In this document: positions 27,732 to 38,031 of the stretch, piece by piece
Layout of the letters: every line of letters starts with the position of its first letter
How positions within the stretch are numbered: the first letter of the stretch is position 1
Source: Alphaproteobacteria bacterium
GTDB lineage: Bacteria > Pseudomonadota > Alphaproteobacteria > Sphingomonadales > Sphingomonadaceae
DNA length: 64,000 bases
Reading direction: 5' to 3'
NCBI GenBank assembly: GCA_030424845.1
Contig: JAUHWC010000004.1
Location: 186,001-250,000, forward strand
Made by a program: the position numbers and the translations under genes
The notes under the pieces: generated by a model
Seen by the model: the letters and a program-made list of their open reading frames with translations, nothing else
What the model was told of the DNA's origin: nothing
Database searches by the model: none

Positions 27732-28474
27732 ATTTCAACGGCAAGCATATCTGCGTGACGGGCGCTTCATCAGGCATCGGCCTGGTCGCTGCGAGGATGC
27801 TGGTTGAACGCGGTGCGCGCGTCTCGCTGATCGCCCGGCGCAAGGACAAGCTGGACGAGGGGAGCGCGGAACTGGGTGACAAGGCGGCAGGATTTGCCGC
27901 CGACGTGGGTGACAAGGCCGCCCTTGAAGCGGCACTGGATGCCGCCGCCGATCATTTCGGACCGATCGAGGGGCTGTTCGCCAATGCCGGCCTGACCGGT
28001 GGCTTCACCCCCTTCACCGCTTTCGATCCGGAAGTGTTTGCCGAGACGGTGAAGGTCAACCTCACCAGTGTGTTCTGGGCAGCGCAAAAGGTGATCCCGG
28101 CGATGATCGAGGCGGGCAAGGGCTCGATCCTCGTCACCGGATCGATGGGGTCCAAGCGCGGCATGGCGATGAACCCGGCCTATGTCGCTTCCAAGCATGG
28201 CGTGCTGGGCCTGACCCGCGCCATCGCCGTGGAAATGGCCCCGCACGGCATCCGCGCCAACTGCATCATCCCCGGCTTCATCGTGACAGAGGCCTTGGAC
28301 CGTATTCCCGAAGAGCAGAAGGGCAAGATAGAAGCCCGCGTCCCGCAGCGGCGCATGGGATCGTGCGAGGAACTGGCCGAAGTCGCCTGCTTCCTGCTGT
28401 CCGATGCCGCCAGCCACGTGACCGGGCAGGACTGGGCCGTGGACGGCGGCGTGCTGGAGAGTATCGAGGTCTGA
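27728..28474 (+). CDS. Short-chain dehydrogenase/reductase
   Basis: A 248-residue classical SDR. The N-terminal cofactor motif is VTGASSGIG, followed by NAGLTGGF, catalytic Ser in VTGSMGSK, YVASK and the C-terminal DWAVDGGVLE pattern of the FabG-like type. ATG 27728 overlaps the preceding stop (ATGA). It is 16 bases before a LigF-like GST gene, so it may oxidise the C-alpha hydroxyl of a beta-ether dimer ahead of glutathione cleavage, as LigL/N/O do. It is shorter than the LigD-like enzyme at 15673. Confidence 0.82.
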   Translation: MNFNGKHICVTGASSGIGLVAARMLVERGARVSLIARRKDKLDEGSAELGDKAAGFAADVGDKAALEAALDAAADHFGPIEGLFANAGLTGGFTPFTAFDPEVFAETVKVNLTSVFWAAQKVIPAMIEAGKGSILVTGSMGSKRGMAMNPAYVASKHGVLGLTRAIAVEMAPHGIRANCIIPGFIVTEALDRIPEEQKGKIEARVPQRRMGSCEELAEVACFLLSDAASHVTGQDWAVDGGVLESIEV

Positions 28475-28490
28475 TGAAGGAGGCCGCCCG

Positions 28491-29273
28491 ATGGCGCTGA
28501 AATACTACCACGCCGAACCGCTGGCCAATTCCCTGAAGTCGCTGATCCCGCTGGTCGAGAAGGGCCTCGACTTCGAAGGCATCTATGTCGACCTGCACAA
28601 GTTCGAACAGCATTCGGACTGGTTCACGGCGAGCAATCCCGAAGGGCAGGTTCCGGTGCTCGACCACGACGGGACGATCATCACCCATACCACGGTGATC
28701 AACGAATACCTGGAAGACGCCTTCCCCGATGCCAATCCCGCTGACGGCCCCTTGCGCCCGTGCGATGCGGTGGGTACCGCGCGCATGCGATACTGGAACA
28801 AGTTCGTTGACGAGCAGGTGATGAACTATGTCTCCATGCATGGCTGGCACCGGCTGATCAGGGTAATCACCAGGAGCATCGAGGACGACAAGTTCGAGGA
28901 ACTGATGAGCCACGTGCCGCTGCCCGACCAGCGCAAGAAGTGGATGACCGCGCGTTCAGGTTTCGAGCAGAAGGATCTCGACCACGCGATGGAGAAAATC
29001 GAATATGCGCTGGCAAAGGTGGAAGCACAGCTTGGCGAAACCCGCTATCTCGCCGGCGATGCCTACACGCTGGCGGACATCAATTTCTATTCGCACTGCG
29101 GCCTGATGGTGAACCGCATGTTCCCCGATCTGGAAGTGGACACGCGCTTGCCCAATCTCGTACGCTGGCGCGAGACGATTTCGGATCGCCCCGCAGTCCA
29201 GAAAGCCCTTGCTGCCGAGGATCGCACGCAACCGGGCCTGAGGACCTGGAGCGGGGACGGACGCGAAGAATAA
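28491..29273 (+). CDS. LigF-like beta-etherase (glutathione S-transferase)
   Basis: A 260-residue GST whose N-terminal domain matches Sphingobium LigF closely: YHAEPLANSLKSL with the Asn-Ser pair, then VDLHKFEQHSDWF and NPEGQVPVLDHDG, compared with KFEQHSDWF and NPRGQVPALWHDG in LigF as I recall it. It keeps THTTVINEYLEDAFPD for glutathione binding, PLPDQRKKW and TLADINFYS. LigF displaces the phenolic group of beta-(S) aryl ethers with glutathione. AAGGAGG lies about eight bases before the ATG. Together with the preceding SDR it makes a two-step ether-cleavage module. It is the best single LigF candidate in the island. Confidence 0.87.
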   Translation: MALKYYHAEPLANSLKSLIPLVEKGLDFEGIYVDLHKFEQHSDWFTASNPEGQVPVLDHDGTIITHTTVINEYLEDAFPDANPADGPLRPCDAVGTARMRYWNKFVDEQVMNYVSMHGWHRLIRVITRSIEDDKFEELMSHVPLPDQRKKWMTARSGFEQKDLDHAMEKIEYALAKVEAQLGETRYLAGDAYTLADINFYSHCGLMVNRMFPDLEVDTRLPNLVRWRETISDRPAVQKALAAEDRTQPGLRTWSGDGREE

Positions 29274-29296
29274 CTGCAATCCAAGGAGAGAAAACA

Positions 29297-30301
29297 ATGC
29301 GCGCATGGATGCTGCCCGCCGGGTCAGACGGTTTCGACAAGCTGTACATGGACAACCTGCCCGATCCCGAACCGGGCCCGGGCGAAGTGCTGATCGCGCC
29401 GAAGGCGTGGTCGATCAACTATCGCGATTTTGCCGTGGCCAGCGGCCATTACTTCGGCGGTGCGTTGCAGCAGCCTGCCATTCCCCTTTCCGATGGTGCG
29501 GGCGAGGTGATCGCGGTGGGCGAAGGCGTTTCCTCCGTTGCCGTGGGCGACAAGGTGCAGGGCTCCTTCTTCCTCGACTGGGTGGATGGCCCGCAGGTCA
29601 TGGGCCGCGCGCTGGGTGACGGCCACGGCCCCGGCATGCTGGCGGAGAAGGTCGTCCTGCCCGAACAGGGCGTGGTCAAGATTGCCGGCAGCCTCGACCT
29701 TGCGCAGGCAGCCTGCATGCCTTGCGCCGGTGTCACCGCGTGGAACGCGCTCACCCGTGGCCGACCGGTCAAGGCGGGCGACAAGGTGCTGGTGCTGGGC
29801 ACCGGCGGCGTATCGATGATCGCGCTGCTGCTGGCCAAGGCGATGGGCGCGGAAGTGATCGCCACCTCCTCCAGCGACGAGAAGCTGGAGCGGGTCAAGA
29901 ACCTCGGCGCGGACCATGTCATCAACTACAAGGATACGCCCGAATGGGGCGCCGCGATCCGCGAGAAGTTCGGCGGCGCGGACCAGGTGGTGGAAGTGGG
30001 CGGCGTGGGGACGCTCGGCCAGTCCATGCAGGCGCTTGCCAATGAAGGCGAGATCGCCCTGATCGGCGTGCTCAGCCAGGGCGAGCCGCCCAGCCCGCAC
30101 GGCCTCATGCTGACCGGCGGATCGATCCGCGGCATCTTCGTGGGTAGCGCGCAGATGGCGCGTGACCTCAATGCCTTCGTCGACCAGCACGGCATCGAGC
30201 CGCCCATCGGCGGGCGTTTCAGCTTCGACAATGCCGGTGGTGCCTATGCCCATGCCTGGGGGGCGGACAGCTTCGCCAAGACAGTGATCGAACTGGACTG
30301 A
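29297..30301 (+). CDS. MDR-superfamily NAD(P)H-dependent reductase/alcohol dehydrogenase
   Basis: A 334-residue medium-chain dehydrogenase/reductase. GroES-like domain: MRAWMLPAGSDGF, INYRDFAVASGHY, LSDGAGEVIAVGEGVSSVAVGDKV. Rossmann domain: VLVLGTGGVSMIALLLAKAMGAEVI. The catalytic zinc-binding His is absent, and no structural-zinc Cys cluster is visible, pointing to the quinone-reductase/zinc-free type. It follows the LigF-like GST by 23 bases and has its own AAGGAGAG. It may reduce an unsaturated ketone left after ether cleavage. Confidence 0.82.
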   Translation: MRAWMLPAGSDGFDKLYMDNLPDPEPGPGEVLIAPKAWSINYRDFAVASGHYFGGALQQPAIPLSDGAGEVIAVGEGVSSVAVGDKVQGSFFLDWVDGPQVMGRALGDGHGPGMLAEKVVLPEQGVVKIAGSLDLAQAACMPCAGVTAWNALTRGRPVKAGDKVLVLGTGGVSMIALLLAKAMGAEVIATSSSDEKLERVKNLGADHVINYKDTPEWGAAIREKFGGADQVVEVGGVGTLGQSMQALANEGEIALIGVLSQGEPPSPHGLMLTGGSIRGIFVGSAQMARDLNAFVDQHGIEPPIGGRFSFDNAGGAYAHAWGADSFAKTVIELD

Positions 30302-30435
30302 TCGCGCGGTCGCGAATTTCCGATTTTTGCCATTCGTCAATTCCCAAATCCCGTTTGACGGGCTAGGGAACCACGAGCGGGCCGGGTAGCATGGCTGCCC
30401 GGCCCGACTGCTTTGGAGAGGAGCGGATAAATACC

Positions 30436-31335
30436 ATGTGGCAAGTGCGCGTCAGCCCCTGCGGCGATTTCGACAACCATCCATTCAAGTCCAACCATTT
30501 CGAGGTCGAGCCGCTGGCCGCCGCGATGGGCGCGAAGGTGAAAGGTGTCCGCCTGCCTGAACTGTCCGAAGACGGGGTGGAATCGCTCAAGCAGGCGCTG
30601 TGGAAGCACAAGATGCTTTACCTGGAAGAGCAGCACCTCAGCCATGCCGAGCATGAGGAATTTTCCAGCCGCCTCGGCTCCTTCGCCGTGGATGCCTACA
30701 CACAAGGCGTGGAAGGCCACCGCGACGTGCATCCGATCATCAAGGAAGCGGACGAAGTGACACCCAGCCTGTTCGGTGGCGGCTGGCATACCGACAGCCC
30801 CTTCCTTGAAGAACCGCCCAGCATCACATTCCTGCGCCAGGTCGAAGGCCCGCCCTATGGCGGCGACACGACCTGGACCAACTGCGCGCTCGCCTTCAAG
30901 CACCTTTCCAAGACCTATCAGGACATGCTGCGGCCCTTGCGCGTGCACATGAGCGCGGCGAACAACTTTGCCACGCAGACCTTCCTGCGCGGCGAGGCCA
31001 TCCAGTTCGGCAACAAGGAAAAGCACGAGCAAGGGATCAAGGGCACCTACCACCCCTTCGTGCGCACCCATCCGCACACGGGCGAGCCTTCGCTGTACAT
31101 CTGCGACACCTATGCCGCCGGCATCGAGGGCATGACCACGCATGAGGCCAAGCCGATCATCGATTACCTGGTTTGGCACTGCACGCAGCATGCCTTCACC
31201 TGCCGGTTGAAGTGGAAGCCGGGCATGGTCTGCATGTGGGACAATGCCGCCACCATGCATTTGGGGCCGAACGATTACGACGGCTTCCGGCGCGAGATGT
31301 ACCGCACCACGATCGCGGGCGGCGTGCCGGTCTAG
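30436..31335 (+). CDS. TauD/TfdA-family Fe(II)/2-oxoglutarate dioxygenase
   Basis: A 299-residue dioxygenase with the double-stranded beta-helix fold. The N-terminal GAKVKGVRLPEL is typical of TauD. The iron ligands are WHTDSPF (His-x-Asp) and the distal His in TMHLGPNDYDGFRREMYR, whose Arg residues would bind 2-oxoglutarate. TfdA-type members cleave aryloxy-acetate ethers by hydroxylation. In this island, ether-bond or side-chain oxidation of an aryl ether is an appealing guess. The start at 30436 follows GGAGAGGAGCGG. Confidence 0.85.
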   Translation: MWQVRVSPCGDFDNHPFKSNHFEVEPLAAAMGAKVKGVRLPELSEDGVESLKQALWKHKMLYLEEQHLSHAEHEEFSSRLGSFAVDAYTQGVEGHRDVHPIIKEADEVTPSLFGGGWHTDSPFLEEPPSITFLRQVEGPPYGGDTTWTNCALAFKHLSKTYQDMLRPLRVHMSAANNFATQTFLRGEAIQFGNKEKHEQGIKGTYHPFVRTHPHTGEPSLYICDTYAAGIEGMTTHEAKPIIDYLVWHCTQHAFTCRLKWKPGMVCMWDNAATMHLGPNDYDGFRREMYRTTIAGGVPV

Positions 31336-31345
31336 GACGCGATCG

Positions 31346-31825
31346 CTAACCGCTGCCGGCGGCAAGCCTTTCCAGCGCCGGACCGCTGACGCGCTGGATG
31401 CGCCATTCATCCATGCCGACCGCTCCGATCTTGCGGTAGACATCGATGGCTTGCTGGTTCCAGTCGAGCACGGCCCATTCGAAGCGTGCGCAATCGCGGT
31501 CCAGCGCGATTGCCGCCAGATGTTCCAGCAGCCGCGTGCCGACCCCTTGCCCGCGCGCATCGGGGGTGATGTAGAGGTCTTCGAGGTAAAGCCCCTTCCT
31601 CCCCTCCCAGGTCGAGAAGTTGTGGAAGAACAGCGCAAAGCCGACGGGCTTGCCGTCCACCTCTGCCGTCACCGCTTCGCACGAGCGCTCCTCGAACAGC
31701 GCGTGGTGCAGTGACGCTTCCGTGGCTACAACCGCTTCTGGCTCTTGCTCGAATTCCGCAAGCTCCCGGATAAAGGCGAGTATCTGCGGCACATCCTCGG
31801 GCTTCGCAGGGCGTATCTCCAGCAT
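31346..31825 (-). CDS. GNAT-family N-acetyltransferase (diamine acetyltransferase-like)
   Basis: A 159-residue acetyltransferase. It starts LEIRPAKPEDVPQILAFIRELAEFE, has LYLEDLYITPDARGQGVGTRLL (acetyl-CoA loop Q/RxxGxG/A) and ends VLDWNQQAIDVYRKIGA. The pattern is that of the SAT2/thialysine or polyamine acetyltransferase subgroup. It is the second gene after the VOC protein on the minus strand, separated by ten bases, and thus divergent from ligM. The substrate is not identifiable. Confidence 0.85.
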   Translation of the reverse strand: MLEIRPAKPEDVPQILAFIRELAEFEQEPEAVVATEASLHHALFEERSCEAVTAEVDGKPVGFALFFHNFSTWEGRKGLYLEDLYITPDARGQGVGTRLLEHLAAIALDRDCARFEWAVLDWNQQAIDVYRKIGAVGMDEWRIQRVSGPALERLAAGSG

Positions 31826-31835
31826 GCCGCGAACC

Positions 31836-33769
<1,934 letters not shown>

Positions 33770-33798
33770 GTCTTCGCAGCCAATCGGCAAACAGGATC

Positions 33799-33830
33799 GG
33801 GGGAGCTACCGCAAGGTGGCTCCCCTTTTT
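33799..33830 (+). terminator. Strong rho-independent terminator of ligM
   Basis: GGGGAGC-T-ACC and GGT-G-GCTCCCC form a stem capped by a GCAA tetraloop, followed by TTTTT (33826-33830), 30 bases after the stop. Confidence 0.88.
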
Positions 33831-33890
33831 CCATGCGGCTATTCCTTTTGCCCCTGCGCCCGCTAATCTCTGCCCTTCAGGGGAGAGGAC

Positions 33891-35405
33891 ATGGCCATCG
33901 ATTTCAGCGGTGATCCGTTTGCGAAGGGCTTCTTCGCGCCCACGCGTTTCGAAGCGGATATCCATGATTGCGAGGTGGAGGGCGATATCCCGCAGGATAT
34001 CGACGGCACCTTCTACCGGACCTGCGTTGATCGCCGCTATCCGCAGCGCCATCCGCGCGACATTCCCTACAATGCCGATGGCATGGTCGACATGTTCCGC
34101 ATCCGGAACGGTCATTGCGATTTCCGCACGAAATATGTCCGCACGCCGCGCTACGTCATCGAGCGGCGCGAACGGCGCAGCCTGTTCGGCGTCTATCGCA
34201 ACAAGCTGACCAGTGATCCGCTGGTGCGCGATGTCTCGATCAACACGGCCAACACCACGCCCATCGTCCATGCCGGCAAGCTCTTCGCGCTGAAGGAAAG
34301 CAGCCCGCCCATGCTGCTCGATCCGCATACGCTGGAGACATTCGAGGAGCATGACTTCGGCGGGGCGATGACCGCGACAAGCTTCACCGCGCATCCCAAG
34401 ATCGATCCTGTGACGGGCGAAATGCTCGCCTTCTCCTACGAGGCGAAGGGCGACCTCAGCGATGACCTGGCGATCCACTTCTTCGCGGCTGACGGCACGC
34501 TGGAGCGCAGCGTCTGGGTGAAGGCGCCTGCCGTTACCATGATGCATGACTGGGCGATCACCGACAAACACGTGATCCTGCCCACCACCAGCATGGTAAC
34601 CGATCGTGCGCGGCTGGAAGCGGGAGGCGACCATTTCTATTACGACCCGGACCAGCCCGCCTATGTCGGCATCATGCCGCGCGATGGCGATGCGAAGGAT
34701 ATCCGCTGGTTCCGCGGCCCGCCTGAACGGGCAATGGTCGTCCATACGCTCAATGCCCGGACCATCGGCAACAAGGTCATCCTCGATACGCCCGTGGCAG
34801 GCGGCAATTTCAACCCGCAGTTCGCCAACATCGACGGCTCGCCATTCGACCACGATGCGCGCCGCAACACCATGCGCCGCTGGACCTTCGATCTCGATTC
34901 TGCATCGGACACGTGGGAGGAGGAGATCATCTTCCCCGGGATCAGGCCCACAAGCTTTGCCCGCATGGATGACCGCTTCCTGACGCAGGACTTCCGCTGG
35001 AGCTTCAACCTGCTGGGTGATCCCGACCTGCCGTGGGATGCGCAGGCCAGCGGTGTTCCCGCAGGGGCTGCAACCAATGCCTGGTACCGCTTCGACCATC
35101 ACGGCATGGCCATCGCGAAATTCTTTGCCGGCCCCGCCCATGTGCTGTTCGAGCCGCAGTTCGTGCCGCGCCGGGACGATGCGCCGGAAGGCGATGGCTA
35201 TATCCTGGGTGTCGCCAATGACCTTGCCGCCATGCGCAGCGAGCTGGTGATCGCCGACGCGCAGCATCTTGCCGATGGGCCTGTTGCGCGGGTGCTGATG
35301 CCGTTCCGCCTGCACATGCAGGTGCATGGCTGGTGGGTCCCTTCCACCACGCTGCCCTTCGATTTCGGGCGCGATTACGATTATCACGGGCCCGACTACG
35401 CCTGA
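33891..35405 (+). CDS. Lignostilbene alpha,beta-dioxygenase (carotenoid cleavage oxygenase family)
   Basis: A 504-residue seven-bladed propeller dioxygenase that cleaves the central double bond of hydroxylated stilbenes to two aldehydes such as vanillin. Four iron-binding histidines fall at about 168, 219, 285 and 479 (TAHPK, MMHDW, VHTLN, QVHGWW). Tyr102 and Lys135, equivalent to Tyr101 and Lys134 that bind the phenol in the Sphingomonas TMY1 LsdA, are present. That favours a true lignostilbene enzyme over a carotenoid cleaver. GGGGAGAGG precedes the ATG. It would act after the candidate formaldehyde lyase at 16702. Confidence 0.9.
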   Translation: MAIDFSGDPFAKGFFAPTRFEADIHDCEVEGDIPQDIDGTFYRTCVDRRYPQRHPRDIPYNADGMVDMFRIRNGHCDFRTKYVRTPRYVIERRERRSLFGVYRNKLTSDPLVRDVSINTANTTPIVHAGKLFALKESSPPMLLDPHTLETFEEHDFGGAMTATSFTAHPKIDPVTGEMLAFSYEAKGDLSDDLAIHFFAADGTLERSVWVKAPAVTMMHDWAITDKHVILPTTSMVTDRARLEAGGDHFYYDPDQPAYVGIMPRDGDAKDIRWFRGPPERAMVVHTLNARTIGNKVILDTPVAGGNFNPQFANIDGSPFDHDARRNTMRRWTFDLDSASDTWEEEIIFPGIRPTSFARMDDRFLTQDFRWSFNLLGDPDLPWDAQASGVPAGAATNAWYRFDHHGMAIAKFFAGPAHVLFEPQFVPRRDDAPEGDGYILGVANDLAAMRSELVIADAQHLADGPVARVLMPFRLHMQVHGWWVPSTTLPFDFGRDYDYHGPDYA

Positions 35406-35433
35406 ACGGACCCATAGAGGAGCATCAGACCAA

Positions 35434-36114
35434 ATGGCCAATTACGTACTCGTCCATGGCGCATGGGGCGGCAACCACACCTATGGCGAGGTGCCTGCGC
35501 GGCTGGAGGCGCTCGGGCACAGGGTCATCAATTGCACACTGCGCGGACTTGGCAGCAGGCAGGACGAACTGCACTGCGGCATCACCTTGTCGGACCATGT
35601 CGACGATGTCTGCCAGCAGGTTCGGGAAGCCGGGTTCGAGCGTTTCATCCTGGCCGGTCATTCCTATGGCGGAATGGTGATCACCGGGGTTTCCAGCCGC
35701 CTCGGCAAGAGCATCGATGCCATCTGCTATATCGATGCGTTCTGGCCCGATGACGACCAGAGCCTGTGGGACATTACCGGCGCGTTCGAGCACAACTGGT
35801 ACGTGAACAGCCAAAGGCACAATCCCGGCTATGTCACGCCCATCGGCTTTCCGGGTGAATTCACCGTCCAGCCCGGCGTTCGCGGATACCATCCCATCCT
35901 GACCTTGCTGGAAGCCATCCCGATGTCGGGGGACGAGCAGGCGATCCCGAGGAAGGCATACATCTTCGCCACCGGATATCAGCCCACGCCCTTCCCGCGC
36001 TTTGCCGAAAAGGCCAGGGCGGCAGGCTGGGAATATCATGAAACGGACACGGATCACTTCGTGATGGAGAAGGACCCGGACCTTACAGTGAAGGTCCTTG
36101 CCGGCCTCGCCTGA
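35434..36114 (+). CDS. Alpha/beta hydrolase
   Basis: A 226-residue cytoplasmic hydrolase of the EstC/salicylic-acid-binding-protein-like subgroup. It has YVLVHGAWGGNHTY (oxyanion HG), the nucleophile elbow AGHSYGGMV (Ser), a catalytic Asp probably in CYIDAFWPDD or later, and TDTDHFVMEKDP (His). It starts 28 bases after the lignostilbene dioxygenase gene with AGAGGAG upstream, and is likely co-transcribed with it. An ester of an aromatic acid is a reasonable substrate guess. Confidence 0.82.
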   Translation: MANYVLVHGAWGGNHTYGEVPARLEALGHRVINCTLRGLGSRQDELHCGITLSDHVDDVCQQVREAGFERFILAGHSYGGMVITGVSSRLGKSIDAICYIDAFWPDDDQSLWDITGAFEHNWYVNSQRHNPGYVTPIGFPGEFTVQPGVRGYHPILTLLEAIPMSGDEQAIPRKAYIFATGYQPTPFPRFAEKARAAGWEYHETDTDHFVMEKDPDLTVKVLAGLA

Positions 36115-36195
36115 CCGGCGTTCAGTGAGGATACAGTATCACCCAGCCAGCCTTGCGATCACATCTGCAACAGGTCGAATCAGGGGAGATGATCC

Positions 36196-36600
36196 ATGCG
36201 CACATCCCGGAAAATCGCCTTGGCCGCGACGACCCTCGCATTGGGGACGATTGCCCTTACAGCCAGCGCGGCACCGGCTGCGGCCCAGACCCTGACGCAA
36301 GGCGATTACGAACAATGTTCCGTCTACGACCGGGATGGCGATTTCGCCGGATACGACAGCGTCTGCCTGGAAAGGAAGCGCACTGCCCTGCTGCGCTTGC
36401 AGCAACGCCAGCAGCGCTATCAACCCGCACCCGGCTACAGCAGCGTCTACTGCCCGCAATGGGCCAATATGGGGGCGGGATACCTCACCACCTGGCTCAA
36501 TGACGGTTCGCTACCGCCGGTTTCCACGGCCTACGATGCGCCCATCAACGGCAAGCCCTGCGTGCCCAACCGGGTCATCATCACCCGCGGTCTTCCCTGA
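36196..36600 (+). CDS. Secreted hypothetical protein, 134 residues
   Basis: I do not recognise the family. It starts with a Sec signal ([21 protein letters not shown], cleaved near AAPAAAQ). The mature part has four Cys ([24 protein letters not shown]) that could make two disulfides, plus a Gln/Arg-rich stretch [15 protein letters not shown] and Tyr/Gly-rich segments. GGGGAG precedes the ATG. It is probably a small periplasmic or surface protein, convergent with the following amidohydrolase gene. Confidence 0.6.
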   Translation: MRTSRKIALAATTLALGTIALTASAAPAAAQTLTQGDYEQCSVYDRDGDFAGYDSVCLERKRTALLRLQQRQQRYQPAPGYSSVYCPQWANMGAGYLTTWLNDGSLPPVSTAYDAPINGKPCVPNRVIITRGLP

Positions 36601-36607
36601 CAGGCGG

Positions 36608-38005
36608 CTACATCCCCAGCATGGCGGGATCGAGCGGGGTGCCCTGCGCGGCCATGCCCGCGGCGATATCCTGCACGATCTGTTCCATGTCATGGTCCGC
36701 AGCAGCGGCGCGCAGCGCAGCGAGCCCGGCCGCATCGTACCATCGACCGCCGCGCATCATGGCGGCAGGGGAACGCAGGCAGCCGATATCCGCCAGCGGA
36801 TCACATGCGTAGAACACGAGGTCCGCCGCGCAGCCTGCATCGAGGCATCCAAGCCGCCCCTCCTCGCCCAGCGCACGCGCGGCATTGACGGTGGCTGCTT
36901 CCAAGACCTGCCGCGGCGTGAGCCGGGCCTGCACCAGCAGCTCCAGCTCCTCCACCAATGACAGGCCGGGGACATTGGCGAATATGCCTGCATCGCTGCC
37001 TGCAACCAGCAGCACGCCTTCTTCATGCATCATGCGCGTGAAATCCGCATAATGCGCGGCACGCCCGCGCTCGAAGGCAGGGTCCTGCGCTGCCCAGAAG
37101 GAAATGACCTCCTGCTCGAGCTGCTGGAGCACCGGGTTCATCCATTCGATCCCGTCGCGTTCGGCCAGGCCGCCTTGCGTCTGCGCCATGCGCACCAGGT
37201 TGCGATGCGCGATCAGCGTGGGTGTGACGGGATTGCCCGATGCGGCAAGCGCACTGGCGGTGTTGCGGGCCGCCAGCTCGTCCCACCGATCACGCAGGGC
37301 GTGAAAGTAGATGCTCTCGGCATGTTCGATCGTCTCCCACCCGGCACCGAAGATATCGGCAAAGGAGAGCGCGAAGGGCCGGTCATGCGGGATCCCTTCC
37401 AGCCGCTCGCCTTCGGGCGTGTGCCCGGTGATCGACAGCCCCCGTTCCTGCGCCTCTGCCAAGATGCCACGCCACGCATCTTCGTGGAGATTGGAATAGG
37501 TCTTGATGCGGGTGTAGCCGGCCTCGGCCTGGGCGCGCACGGCCTCCCGCCCTTCTGCTTCGCTCACCACGATCAGGTGGTTTATCTGCGCGTTGGGGCC
37601 AGGCGAATTGAGGATGGGGCCGGCGGTGAAGAGACGGGGGCCTTGCAACGTCCCGGCCTCGATCCGCTCCGCCATTTGCAGGTGGAAGGGCATTCCGGAC
37701 ATGTTTCGCACGGTCGTCACGCCATAGGCGAGATAGGCGTTGAGCTCCGCCTCGCCCCAGACATGCACATGCATGTCGATGAGGCCCGGCAGCGCGTGCA
37801 GCCCGCCGGCATCCACGCGCAGTTCGGCGGCAGGCAAGCTCTCGCCACCAGCGCTTTCCACGATCGTGCCATGATCGACCATGATCGAGCGCCCGTCAGG
37901 CCCGACATTCTCGATCAGCACCCGTTGCTGCGCGCTGGCTGGCGCCGCATGGGCAGGGATCGCCAAGGCAAATGCCATTGCCGCTGCCTTGCCGATCCGC
38001 ATCAT
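36608..38005 (-). CDS. Secreted amidohydrolase (imidazolonepropionase/prolidase-like)
   Basis: A 465-residue protein with a Sec signal (KAAAMAFALAIPAHAAPASA). Amidohydrolase-1 features: GLHALPGLIDMHVHVWGE (HxH metals), YGVTTVRNMSG, RIKTYSNLHEDA (metal-bridging Lys), SITGHTPEG (metal His), LIAHRNL and LLVAGSDAGIFANVPG (catalytic Asp), ending with the typical VNAARALGEEGRLG and ADLVFYACDPLADI. Members hydrolyse dipeptides or cyclic amides. ATG 38005 follows GAGGGG. It has no visible tie to the catabolic genes. Confidence 0.83.
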   Translation of the reverse strand: MMRIGKAAAMAFALAIPAHAAPASAQQRVLIENVGPDGRSIMVDHGTIVESAGGESLPAAELRVDAGGLHALPGLIDMHVHVWGEAELNAYLAYGVTTVRNMSGMPFHLQMAERIEAGTLQGPRLFTAGPILNSPGPNAQINHLIVVSEAEGREAVRAQAEAGYTRIKTYSNLHEDAWRGILAEAQERGLSITGHTPEGERLEGIPHDRPFALSFADIFGAGWETIEHAESIYFHALRDRWDELAARNTASALAASGNPVTPTLIAHRNLVRMAQTQGGLAERDGIEWMNPVLQQLEQEVISFWAAQDPAFERGRAAHYADFTRMMHEEGVLLVAGSDAGIFANVPGLSLVEELELLVQARLTPRQVLEAATVNAARALGEEGRLGCLDAGCAADLVFYACDPLADIGCLRSPAAMMRGGRWYDAAGLAALRAAAADHDMEQIVQDIAAGMAAQGTPLDPAMLGM

Positions 38006-38031
38006 GTCACACCCCTCTTGGCTGGCGGGCC

